From: Gammaproteobacteria bacterium
GTDB taxonomy: Bacteria; Pseudomonadota; Gammaproteobacteria; SZUA-140
Assembly (NCBI GenBank): GCA_026994735.1
Contig: JALWQD010000177.1
Coordinates: 1-6,092 of the forward strand
Reading direction: 5' to 3'
DNA length: 6,092 nucleotides
Shown here: one piece after another, positions 1 through 6,092 of the stretch
Numbering within the stretch: the stretch's first letter is position 1
Layout of the letters: every line of letters begins with the position of its first letter
Position numbers and translations under genes: made by a program
Notes under the pieces: model-generated
Seen by the model: only the letters and a program-made list of their open reading frames with translations
Database searches by the model: none
Told to the model about the DNA's origin: nothing

Positions 1-1897
1 TAGCCTCTTGCCAGTGTTTGGCACTGAAGAGTTCATTGATGGCATCAAACTCGGCCGTGGCTTCAATACGGCTGCCGGGAACCTGTTGGCGAACACGCAA
101 AAAATGGCTGGCAGCGCGTTCATGTGTCCCCGCCTTGGCAGCTTGCTCACCTTGGCGATAGATAGCCAGGGCGAGATCTTCACGCAGGTCTTGCTTCATG
201 CGGGTTTGCCCAGGCGTTGCTTCGGCTAACGTAAGTAACTGCTGATATGTTTTCTCGGCAGTGGCAAAGGCATGTTCAGAGAAAGCTGACCGGGCCTTGA
301 TTAACAGAGCTGTTTGACGTGCTTCTGCGGGCACCGGGTAGGGCCAGTTGATGATTCGCTCGACGGCAGCCATGGCTAAGTCTTTTTTCCCCTCAGAGAG
401 CAATATTTTAGCGCTATGGGCAAGGATGAGGGTTGCTTGTGGGTGGCTGGCAAAAGTATTGATAAAACGCTGGGTACGACGAAAGAATGATTGTGATGTG
501 GTGATTTCTTCGCCTGCTGCCGCGCTCAGTTGTAGGGCTGCATAAGCAGCTTCACCGGCGCGTTTGTCACCAGGATAATGATAGGCAAAGGACTCGTAGG
601 CTTGAATGGCCGCCTGTTTGTCGCCACTGGCATCAAATAATTCTGCCAGTAGGTAACGCATATCGGAGGCTGCCGGGTCGTTATTGAAAAGTTTCAAGTA
701 GTCCCGATAGTGTCTGGCGGCACGTTGATAATCACCTGGCTGGCCGGTTTTTCGGGCCTGCGCATGGGCGTTCTGTGCTTTTTCCCGCAGAAATTTGGAG
801 AGCACTTGGGAGAGATCAGGAAAGTCGCGTAATTCATGTTGTTGCCAGAATCGGCTGTCGGCACCATAACGACGGATGAATGCTTCTTTGCTGGCCTGGG
901 CCTGTAGTTTCTTGTTCAGTTGTAACTGCAGCCGGTAGATACGTATCCAAAAACGGGCTGCGGCCGGCTTGTCCGGGTAGAGTACGGCAAACCGGTGCCA
1001 GCTTGCTATTGCTGCAGTGGCATCATCGCGAGCCAGCTGCTGTTGGCCAAGGGCCTCATAGAGGAGTGCCAAATAGCTTGGTTGATGGTCGCCAATCTGT
1101 GCTTCGAGAGCCTTTGCACCGCCACGAGATATTATTGTCAGGGCAAGTCCCCGGAGGCTATCTTCAACCAATGGCCGGCGACTGGCTGATAACGACTGCA
1201 GGGAGCGTTGACCTTGCCCTAGCAGTGCATCCAGCAGGGAGAGGAAATCACGGCCGGCCTGGTCTGCATCTCCTGTTGCCAACATTGTCCAGGCGAGTTT
1301 GTAGCGAGCGTGAAAATAAAAGGGGGTTTTTTCGCCAAGATCAATGACGGCCTGATATGCCGACAGTGCGGCGGTATTATTACCGCTACTGAAATGACCT
1401 TCGGCAAGACGGAACAGGGCTTCGGCAAGATAGGGTGTTGATGGTACTTGTTGCGTTAGTATTAACAGCGTCTGCAACATGTGCTCTTTTTCCCCGGCCC
1501 CACCATAGGCATGGGCCAGCGCGTAGAGCAGGTCATCACGGAATACCCCGTTTTCATCAATGAGCAGCTTTTGATAGGCATGGATAGCCTTGCGGAAGAG
1601 TTTGCGCGCCTGTTTTTCCTTGCCGAAGGAAAGGCTGGTCATTTCCGCTGCGCGTAGATAAAGACTTGCGATACGGCGTTTGGCAATGGCGTTACGAGGG
1701 TCATTGCTGGTGGTCTCAGCGAGAAACTTTCGGTAAGCGCGAATGGCTGCGCTTTCTCCTAGATTGCGACCAGGATCGTGAATAATGACTACCGGGTGAT
1801 CATTGTTGCCGAGTGCAGAACGTTGAGGCTTGGGGGGCGCTGTACTACAGCCACTCATGATGATCAGTGCGGCCAGGCAAATAATAACCGCATTCAT
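1..1897 (-). CDS. Large TPR-repeat outer-membrane lipoprotein, partial (C-terminus beyond left edge)
   Basis: An uninterrupted reading frame runs from an ATG at 1897-1895 to the window edge, giving 632 residues. Residues 3-16 are hydrophobic and end in the lipobox M14-S15-G16-C17, so this should be an exported lipoprotein with Cys17 lipidated. Ser at position 18 rather than Asp favours outer-membrane sorting. The signal n-region has no Lys or Arg, which is unusual, but no better upstream start exists in this frame. The rest is almost all paired amphipathic helices of TPR type, for example around residues 50-85, 120-225 (including a YKLAWTMLATGD helix turn), 392-455 and 594-632. The start overlaps the stop of the upstream gene as ATGA, indicating translational coupling; the Shine-Dalgarno is weak. 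No catalytic motif is visible, so a scaffolding role is expected. The pattern, including the segment near 339-352 (AFIRRYGADSRFW), resembles AglT/GltE-type TPR lipoproteins as I remember them. That assignment is tentative. Confidence 0.85.
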   Translation of the reverse strand, partial: MNAVIICLAALIIMSGCSTAPPKPQRSALGNNDHPVVIIHDPGRNLGESAAIRAYRKFLAETTSNDPRNAIAKRRIASLYLRAAEMTSLSFGKEKQARKLFRKAIHAYQKLLIDENGVFRDDLLYALAHAYGGAGEKEHMLQTLLILTQQVPSTPYLAEALFRLAEGHFSSGNNTAALSAYQAVIDLGEKTPFYFHARYKLAWTMLATGDADQAGRDFLSLLDALLGQGQRSLQSLSASRRPLVEDSLRGLALTIISRGGAKALEAQIGDHQPSYLALLYEALGQQQLARDDATAAIASWHRFAVLYPDKPAAARFWIRIYRLQLQLNKKLQAQASKEAFIRRYGADSRFWQQHELRDFPDLSQVLSKFLREKAQNAHAQARKTGQPGDYQRAARHYRDYLKLFNNDPAASDMRYLLAELFDASGDKQAAIQAYESFAYHYPGDKRAGEAAYAALQLSAAAGEEITTSQSFFRRTQRFINTFASHPQATLILAHSAKILLSEGKKDLAMAAVERIINWPYPVPAEARQTALLIKARSAFSEHAFATAEKTYQQLLTLAEATPGQTRMKQDLREDLALAIYRQGEQAAKAGTHERAASHFLRVRQQVPGSRIEATAEFDAINELFSAKHWQEA

Positions 1898-3240
1898 AAT
1901 CCGGACTCGCCCTTGCTGCGCTGATCGAGCATGCGTGCGAGGCCATAACGGGCGGCCAACAGGCTGTCATCAAGAAAACGACCGTATTCTGCTTGTGCTG
2001 TTGCTAATTGCTGGCTCATGGCAGTCGCCAGCCGCGAAAGTTGATCTTGCCAGCGATGCTGTAGGCTAGCCGATTCTGTTGCCGGTAATTGTTTTAGCAA
2101 AGGTTTCAGTTGCTGCAGGCGTCGCCAGGCGGTACTGGCATCCTGAAAGTGCCTGTTGCTGATTTCTTCGAAAACATATTCACCACCGGGAATACTGTCG
2201 ATGAAGTCCTGCTCTGTTAATGACTCTGCCGCCGGGATTTTAGTTGGCCAGTGCGATTGTTGCAGCTGTTGGCGAGCCAGTGCCAATTGTTTTCGGGCAT
2301 GTGTCAATTGCTTGATGGCATCACGGTAGCGTGTCACTGCTTCATCAAGGGCCGCAATGTGTGCCAGGGCATAGGGCAGTGCGAGTAGAGCATTGGCAAT
2401 GAATGGGTTGACTGGCAAACGGGATATCGCCGCGTCCCAGTGACGGATTGCCTGACGAGGATGGTTGTTTTGCCATTGTGCCCGGCCAAGGAGGTAAAGG
2501 GCTTGTTCGGCGTCAACGCTATCGCTGCTGACATGTTGCAATATAGTAATGACTTGCTTGTAACGATGATTGTTGAAATGCATTTGTGCCAGAGTGATGC
2601 GGGTATGCTCACGTAGTGCGGCTGTGGCTGTGGTATCGGAAATGATGCCTTCAAGTAGTGCCATGCTCTGTGCTGGCGATTTATTTTGATAGAGTTGCGC
2701 CAGCAGGTAACGGTCGAACGGCGTCGGGGTATCTATTTTTTTAAATAACTGCAGTGCTTGCTGCGGTTGCTGGGCGGCATAAGCAATTGCTGCCTGCAGG
2801 GACAGGACCTGTTGTTTCCAGCGTTTGTTTCTGGTTTTTGGTAGTGCCGCCGCCGCGGCTGTCAGATCGCCTCGATTCAATAGCAAGCGCGCCTGCCGCA
2901 GTTGTGCCGGATGCAGCATGCTTGAGTTACTTCTGGCACGAAGCAGTTTCCCCGCCAGTGATAACAAGCCGCTGTCCTGTAGTCGCGCAATCAGACGACC
3001 ATAGGCAGCAGATGGCAGCGTCTGCTTTTGTTGCTGCGTCAGCAGGGTAATGGTCTCTGCGATTATGCTGTCAGTGCCTGTTACTGGTGCAGTACGCCTC
3101 TCCGCTGTGGCTGTGATGATCTGTGTTTGCAGCGTTTCAATCGTTGAAACAGGATTGTTCGCTGCGAGACTATTTGTTGTCGTCAGGGCGATCAGTAGCC
3201 AGCCAGTGAGTAGTGGGTTCTGTCGGTATTGTTTATTCAT
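1894..3240 (-). CDS. Secreted periplasmic helical/TPR-like repeat protein
   Basis: This encodes 448 aa from the ATG at 3240-3238. A TTG four codons upstream (3252) is possible, but the ATG is preferred because it overlaps the upstream stop as ATGA and gives a normal signal peptide: basic start (K3, R6), hydrophobic core about 10-22, and Ser-Leu-Ala cleavage near residue 26. There is no lipobox Cys, so the product should be soluble in the periplasm. The mature part is alpha-helical with degenerate TPR-like repeats. The clearest lie at about 143-200, 213-235 and 245-310, including YLLGRAQWQNNHPRQAI. Residues 310-330 and 370-440 are Gln/Leu/Ala-rich and probably coiled coil. Its stop overlaps the start of the TPR lipoprotein, so the two are very likely co-translated partners. 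The layout recalls AgmU/GltD next to AglT/GltE in Agl-Glt-like envelope systems. That is inference from architecture, not a demonstrated match. Confidence 0.85.
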   Translation of the reverse strand: MNKQYRQNPLLTGWLLIALTTTNSLAANNPVSTIETLQTQIITATAERRTAPVTGTDSIIAETITLLTQQQKQTLPSAAYGRLIARLQDSGLLSLAGKLLRARSNSSMLHPAQLRQARLLLNRGDLTAAAAALPKTRNKRWKQQVLSLQAAIAYAAQQPQQALQLFKKIDTPTPFDRYLLAQLYQNKSPAQSMALLEGIISDTTATAALREHTRITLAQMHFNNHRYKQVITILQHVSSDSVDAEQALYLLGRAQWQNNHPRQAIRHWDAAISRLPVNPFIANALLALPYALAHIAALDEAVTRYRDAIKQLTHARKQLALARQQLQQSHWPTKIPAAESLTEQDFIDSIPGGEYVFEEISNRHFQDASTAWRRLQQLKPLLKQLPATESASLQHRWQDQLSRLATAMSQQLATAQAEYGRFLDDSLLAARYGLARMLDQRSKGESGL

Positions 3241-4085
3241 CTGTTTGCGCAAGCGGTGTCATGGCGCCGGATAATGCGTCCGATCGTCGCCTGATGGAGA
3301 CCAAAAAATTCGGCTATCTGTTGATAACTATAGGCGCCGGTAGCATAGGCTGAGATGATAATGTCATCGCGGTTACGGAATTGGCGGGCCAGTGTTTCGA
3401 GTTGGGGCGCTGGCGCCCGTCGTTGTATCCGGGGGATGGCTTGAGCATTTCGGTAACGTCCCGCTGCTTGCTGGCTTGCATGGACAAACTGGTCGTCACC
3501 GAGGTAAATCTGTTGTCGCAGTGAAGTCCAGATCGAAGGCAGGCCGACACCTGCAGCGACGTAGTTGCTAAAGTCAGCGACAGAAAATTGTTGCTGGAGT
3601 TGTTGTCTGACCGTGGTCAGGGTCAGCCATAACGGTGCGATTCTATCATCGACCATGGCATGATAGCTGCTCCAGGGCCATTCTGCGGCTGAGTGAGTCA
3701 GGTGCAGGCGAACAGGGTTGAGAATAATATGGCGGGCAAGGTCGAGAAGAAAGGTCTCCTTGTCAATGAGGATGCTTTTGAAACGTCCCTGGAAAAGGTG
3801 GCCGCTACGCTTGTGGCGCCGGTTACTTGCCTGTGTATAAATGCCATTCAGTTGCCGCATGCCTTGGGAAAGATTGGCTCTAGTGGTTTCGATAAGCAGG
3901 TGATAGTGATTGTCCATCAGGCAATAGGCATGACAAAACCAGTGATGGCGCTGGATGACTTCGGCCAGGGTCTGGAGAAAGTCATGGCGATCACGTTCAT
4001 CTTCAAAGATGTTTTCCTGGCGGTCGCCGCGGGAGGTGATGTGGTGGACGGCGCCAGGGTATTCGATGCGCAGAGGTCTGGCCAT
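3237..4085 (-). CDS. REP-associated tyrosine transposase (RAYT)-like protein with C-terminal HTH
   Basis: This encodes 282 aa. The N-terminus MARPLRIEYPGAVHHITSRG is typical of the Y1/IS200-like transposase superfamily (PF01797 type) in its RAYT branch. The HUH metal-binding motif is H60-Y61-H62 within MDNHYHLL. The usual GHLFQGRFKS block follows at about 95-104, then ILNPVR at 120-126 and WPWSSYHAM at 136-144. Family members normally carry the nucleophilic Tyr just before the I-x-x-N-P motif (Y115 in E. coli TnpA-REP as I recall it), but here residue 119 is His (CAT, 3731-3729). Residues about 225-275 form a helix-turn-helix (YSYQQIAEFFGLHQATIGRIIRRH), found in longer RAYTs and probably DNA-binding. 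The gene is intact, has no flanking inverted repeats that I could find, and its stop overlaps the start of the TPR gene. It may be inactive as a nuclease, or domesticated. Family assignment is firm; activity is uncertain. Confidence 0.92.
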   Translation of the reverse strand: MARPLRIEYPGAVHHITSRGDRQENIFEDERDRHDFLQTLAEVIQRHHWFCHAYCLMDNHYHLLIETTRANLSQGMRQLNGIYTQASNRRHKRSGHLFQGRFKSILIDKETFLLDLARHIILNPVRLHLTHSAAEWPWSSYHAMVDDRIAPLWLTLTTVRQQLQQQFSVADFSNYVAAGVGLPSIWTSLRQQIYLGDDQFVHASQQAAGRYRNAQAIPRIQRRAPAPQLETLARQFRNRDDIIISAYATGAYSYQQIAEFFGLHQATIGRIIRRHDTACANR

Positions 4086-4113
4086 GATCTAACGTTACCT
4101 GAGAAGGCGCCAT

Positions 4114-4136
4114 GTTACAATGCGAGACCTGACCCC
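4114..4136 (-). promoter_or_regulatory. Possible RAYT-associated upstream DNA element
   Basis: The plus strand holds GTTACAATGCGA followed directly by GACCTGACCCC, 28 nt before the RAYT start. From memory, a similar GGGGTCAGGTCT-type sequence recurs next to RAYT-like genes in several proteobacteria. It could be a recognition or mobility signal of the enzyme, or part of its leader. It has no clear self-complementary stem, so it is not a classical REP hairpin. A second copy was not seen in this window. Confidence 0.3.
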
Positions 4137-4249
4137 GTAAGAATGGCTAAATATTGCCTGTTCTCTGCTAACCGTGTCAGCGGGATGATGGCCTGAGAAT
4201 ATTTTTTTGCTGTCGCTCCTGTGGTCGTGGCAGGCGGTTACTTTAATGT

Positions 4250-4254
4250 AGGGA
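4250..4254 (+). promoter_or_regulatory. Ribosome binding site of the glycerate kinase gene
   Basis: AGGGA lies 5 nt before the ATG at 4260. This fixes the start at MAKIVIAPDAFKG rather than at the in-frame GTG at 4221, which would add 13 residues without homology to the family's conserved N-terminus. Confidence 0.75.
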
Positions 4255-4259
4255 ATGAC

Positions 4260-5366
4260 ATGGCAAAGATTGTCATTGCACCAGATGCCTTCAAAGGGAC
4301 ATTGACGGCAGCGGCGGCAGCCGCTGCGATGGCCGATGGATGCCGGCGGGCAGCTTGCCAGGACTATCGGTTGTTGCCGCTGGCCGATGGTGGTGAAGGT
4401 ACGCTGGCCGTTCTTGAGCAACAGCTGGATGCGGTGGAATGGCATCATGGCCGTCATGGTGAGTGGTTGTCATGCCATCTTGATGGCTGCAGGACGGCGA
4501 TTATCGAGTCGGCGAATGTGATTGGCTTTTGTTTGCCCGTGATGCGCTCACAGGATGTATTGTCACGGTCCTCAGCAGCGCTCGGTGAACAGCTGCTTGA
4601 AGCCCTGGATAGTGGTGCGCAACAACTGATTGTTGCTCTTGGGGGGACGGCGACAGTCGACGCCGGGCTGGGCTTGTTGCAGGCTCTTGGTGCTGTTGTC
4701 CGTGATCGACGAAGCGGACAGGTTTTGGCGAATGACCTGGCTGCATTGTTGTCTGCCGAGGCGATTGATATCGATCTTTCTTTACTGGACCCGAGATTGC
4801 AGGCGCGCCCCTTGACGGTCCTGGTGGATGTCGATGCTCCTCTTTTGGGGTTAACGGGCGCAGCTCTTTGCTATGGGCGTCAAAAAGGCCTGGCAGAGGA
4901 TTTGTTGCTGTCAGCCGACGGGGCTTTGCGGCGTTTTGCTGATGTCTGGGAAGCTGCAGGCCATGATTGTTGTCGCCATCGTGCCGGTGCCGGTGCCGCT
5001 GGCGGGCTGGGTTTTGCGCTGGCAATGCTTGGCGGTGAGCTGGTTATGGGTGCTGATTGGATGATGGCTCGGTTGGCCCTGGCTGAGAACCTGGAGAAGG
5101 GGGGGTGGTTGTTGACGGGAGAAGGCCATTCTGATCACCAGACATTGGCTGGAAAACTCCCCTGGCAGGCAGCTGCAATGGCGCGCCAGCATGGCGCCAG
5201 GGCGATCCTTATTTCCGGCGTCATTGATGTCGCCGTCAGGCAAGCATTGAGCATGAGGTTCTGGTCGCTGATTGAGGCCCCGGGCAAGGAAGATGCCGCA
5301 GAAAAACTGGCCAGAGCGGTGCATCGGGTGTTGCGGATTGAGACAGCGTCCGGGAGAGGCTGCTAA
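4260..5366 (+). CDS. Glycerate 2-kinase (GarK/GlxK family)
   Basis: This cytoplasmic enzyme of 368 aa is expected to phosphorylate D-glycerate with ATP to 2-phosphoglycerate, linking glycerate, glyoxylate or glucarate breakdown to lower glycolysis. The family hallmarks appear in order: IVIAPDAFKGTL (4-15), LPLADGGEGT (39-48), IIESANVIG (81-89), ALGGTATVDAGLGLLQALGA (126-145), DAPLLGLTGAALCYGRQKG (192-210), GAGAAGGLGFALAML (243-257) and LTGEGHSDHQTLAGK (285-299). The length is near the usual 370-380. Several positions differ from the common consensus: GTATVDAG instead of GSATNDGG, and GEGHSD instead of GEGRxD. It is therefore a divergent member, though no key block is missing. The start is set by the AGGGA site 5 nt upstream. 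It diverges from the RAYT-TPR cluster and precedes lptM-lysA on the same strand, 68 nt apart. Members named garK and glxK cannot be told apart here, so no symbol is given. Confidence 0.93.
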   Translation: MAKIVIAPDAFKGTLTAAAAAAAMADGCRRAACQDYRLLPLADGGEGTLAVLEQQLDAVEWHHGRHGEWLSCHLDGCRTAIIESANVIGFCLPVMRSQDVLSRSSAALGEQLLEALDSGAQQLIVALGGTATVDAGLGLLQALGAVVRDRRSGQVLANDLAALLSAEAIDIDLSLLDPRLQARPLTVLVDVDAPLLGLTGAALCYGRQKGLAEDLLLSADGALRRFADVWEAAGHDCCRHRAGAGAAGGLGFALAMLGGELVMGADWMMARLALAENLEKGGWLLTGEGHSDHQTLAGKLPWQAAAMARQHGARAILISGVIDVAVRQALSMRFWSLIEAPGKEDAAEKLARAVHRVLRIETASGRGC

Positions 5367-5401
5367 GATAGCCCGGCAGAAGAAAAGACATCTGTATTAT
5401 G

Positions 5402-5410
5402 TGCTATAAA
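5402..5410 (+). promoter_or_regulatory. Possible extended -10 promoter for lptM-lysA
   Basis: TGCTATAAA is an extended -10 (TG-N-TATAAA) with five of six matches in the hexamer. It would start a transcript near 5417, about 18 nt before the lptM ATG. No good -35 sits at 17 nt; AAGACA (5385-5390) is too close. Another -10-like TATTAT lies at 5395-5400. No terminator hairpin separates this site from the kinase gene, so read-through is also possible. Confidence 0.35.
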
Positions 5411-5434
5411 AAATGATATTCGGACAGGATCTCT

Positions 5435-5572
5435 ATGCGTACACGTTCTCTCACCCTGATTGCCCTGCTGCTGTTATGTTTGCTTACTGCCTGCGGACAG
5501 CGCGGGCCTCTCTATCTCCCTTCCGAAACAGATGCCGCAGTGGCTGTTGAACTTATAGAAGTGGCGGCTTGA
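5435..5572 (+). CDS. lptM: LPS-assembly lipoprotein LptM (YifL/LppL family)
   Basis: A very short gene of 45 aa. Residues 2-4 are basic (R-T-R), residues 6-17 are hydrophobic, and the lipobox L17-T18-A19-C20 leads into CGQRGPLYLP, the signature of this family (C-G-x-x-G-P-L-Y-x-P). Gly follows the acylated Cys, consistent with outer-membrane sorting. In E. coli, LptM (formerly YifL) binds the LptD-LptE translocon and promotes correct LptD disulfide maturation. The same role is inferred here from the conserved motif. The tail after the motif is only about 16 residues, shorter than the E. coli protein (67 aa), as in pseudomonad-type versions. AGGA at 5426-5429 lies 5 nt before the ATG. The stop is 1 nt from the lysA start, so the two genes form a coupled pair. 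Confidence 0.93.
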   Translation: MRTRSLTLIALLLLCLLTACGQRGPLYLPSETDAAVAVELIEVAA

Positions 5573-5573
5573 T

Positions 5574-6092
5574 ATGGACCATTTTGATTACCATCAAGGC
5601 CGGCTTTATGGTGAAGGTGTGGACCTTGAGGCATTGGCTGAATTAGTTGGCACGCCTTGTTATGTTTATTCGCGAGCAACGATTGAGCGCCATTGGCGTG
5701 CCTTTGATACCGCCCTTGGCGATCATCCACACCTGGTTTGTTATGCTGTCAAGGCAAATAGCAACCTTGCTGTGCTGAACCTTCTCGCCCGGCTTGGGAG
5801 TGGTTTTGATATTGTCTCCGGGGGGGAGCTTGAGCGCGTTCTGAAAGCAGGCGGTGATGCCCGCCGGACGGTCTTTTCCGGTGTCGGCAAGTCAGCAGAG
5901 GATATTCGTTTTGCGCTGCGCGTCGGTATTCGCTGTTTCAATGTTGAATCGTTGAGTGAACTCGAACGTATTAATGAAATTGCCGCCGATATGGGCCGTC
6001 GGGCGCAGATTTCATTACGTATTAATCCCGATGTAGACGCCATGACGCACCCGTATATTGCGACGGGCTTGCGTGAGAGCAAGTTCGGTATT
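5574..6092 (+). CDS. lysA: Diaminopimelate decarboxylase, N-terminal part (cut at right edge)
   Basis: The first 173 residues are present, with the frame open to the last base. The enzyme removes CO2 from meso-2,6-diaminopimelate to give L-lysine, the last step of lysine synthesis, in the cytoplasm with pyridoxal phosphate. It is a fold type III decarboxylase with an alanine-racemase-like barrel. Visible landmarks are GTPCYVYS (26-33), CYAVKANSN (56-64) with the PLP-binding Lys60, GSGFDIVSGGEL (75-86), VFSGVGKS (100-107), FNVES (122-126), SLRINPDVDA (147-156) and TGLRESKFGI (164-173). All match the normal LysA order. The complete protein is usually about 415-420 aa, so more than half lies beyond the window. 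The ATG at 5574 is 1 nt after the lptM stop and has only a weak ribosome site, suggesting coupled translation. dapF would be expected next. Confidence 0.97.
   Translation, partial: MDHFDYHQGRLYGEGVDLEALAELVGTPCYVYSRATIERHWRAFDTALGDHPHLVCYAVKANSNLAVLNLLARLGSGFDIVSGGELERVLKAGGDARRTVFSGVGKSAEDIRFALRVGIRCFNVESLSELERINEIAADMGRRAQISLRINPDVDAMTHPYIATGLRESKFGI

Noticed and set aside
880..1428. Open frames on both strands inside the TPR lipoprotein gene
   Set aside because: They lie within a continuous 632-codon frame with a lipobox and TPR helices. Their translations are low-complexity and lack ribosome sites, so they are shadows.
3237..4136. Complete insertion sequence or REP-bounded mobile unit around the RAYT gene
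   Set aside because: No matching hairpins, terminal inverted repeats or target duplications were found on either side. The 3' end of the gene runs straight into the TPR start codon.
4151..4180. Minus-strand promoter with CTGACA (-35) and CAATAT (-10), 18-nt spacing, for the RAYT cluster
   Set aside because: The -35 is good, but the -10 matches consensus at only three of six positions, so it is mentioned as a lead and not annotated.
3693..4196. A 167-aa plus-strand frame opposite the RAYT gene
   Set aside because: It is antisense to the conserved HUH and NPVR blocks of the RAYT and has no plausible ribosome site or recognisable domain.
4175..4208. Possible rho-independent terminator ending in the T tract at 4202-4208
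   Set aside because: Only a 4-bp TCAG/CTGA pairing with a long loop precedes the T run, and no gene on the plus strand ends just upstream.
3258..5205. Recurrent GGCGCC palindromes (near 3263, 4050, 4106 and 5196) as a dispersed repeat
   Set aside because: Only the 6-bp core and a few neighbouring bases are shared, three of the four lie inside coding sequence, and their number is compatible with base composition.
4501..5324. Minus-strand frames of 174 and 137 aa opposite the glycerate kinase
   Set aside because: Their Pro/His/Gln-rich translations are typical of antisense to GC-rich coding DNA. The plus-strand gene carries every kinase family motif.
5741..6082. A 113-aa minus-strand frame opposite lysA
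   Set aside because: The plus strand shows unambiguous LysA motifs through the same bases. The antisense product is Ser/Arg-rich with no domain.

Overview
The window looks like chromosomal DNA of a gammaproteobacterium with moderate GC. The best clue is the right end, where a short LptM/LppL-type lipoprotein gene is followed after 1 nt by lysA (diaminopimelate decarboxylase). This is the start of the lptM-lysA-dapF arrangement known from pseudomonads and relatives. No rRNA, tRNA, CRISPR array or complete insertion sequence was seen.

Left two thirds (1-4085), minus strand: three genes read leftward and each start codon overlaps the preceding stop as ATGA. In transcription order they are a REP-associated tyrosine transposase-like protein (RAYT, 282 aa, 4085-3237), a secreted helical/TPR-like protein (448 aa, 3240-1894), and a large TPR lipoprotein (632 residues visible, cut by the left edge). 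The two repeat proteins are built for the periplasm and outer membrane. Their sequence style recalls the AgmU/GltD and AglT/GltE components of the Tol/Exb-energised envelope machinery described for Myxococcus gliding and found in reduced form in Gammaproteobacteria. That link is inference, because no motor gene is in the window. The RAYT-like protein keeps the HUH metal-binding motif and a C-terminal helix-turn-helix, but it has His where the family normally has its nucleophilic Tyr.

Middle (4086-4259): a 174-nt divergent intergenic region. It holds the upstream regions of both the leftward cluster and the rightward glycerate kinase, plus a distinctive GACCTGACCCC-containing element next to the RAYT gene.

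Right third (4260-6092), plus strand: a glycerate 2-kinase of the GarK/GlxK family (368 aa), then lptM (45 aa), then lysA (first 173 residues, cut by the right edge). The kinase feeds glycerate into lower glycolysis as 2-phosphoglycerate. LptM is a small outer-membrane lipoprotein that supports LptD maturation. LysA makes L-lysine from meso-diaminopimelate. A 68-nt gap with a possible extended -10 promoter separates the kinase from lptM-lysA, and no terminator is obvious there.
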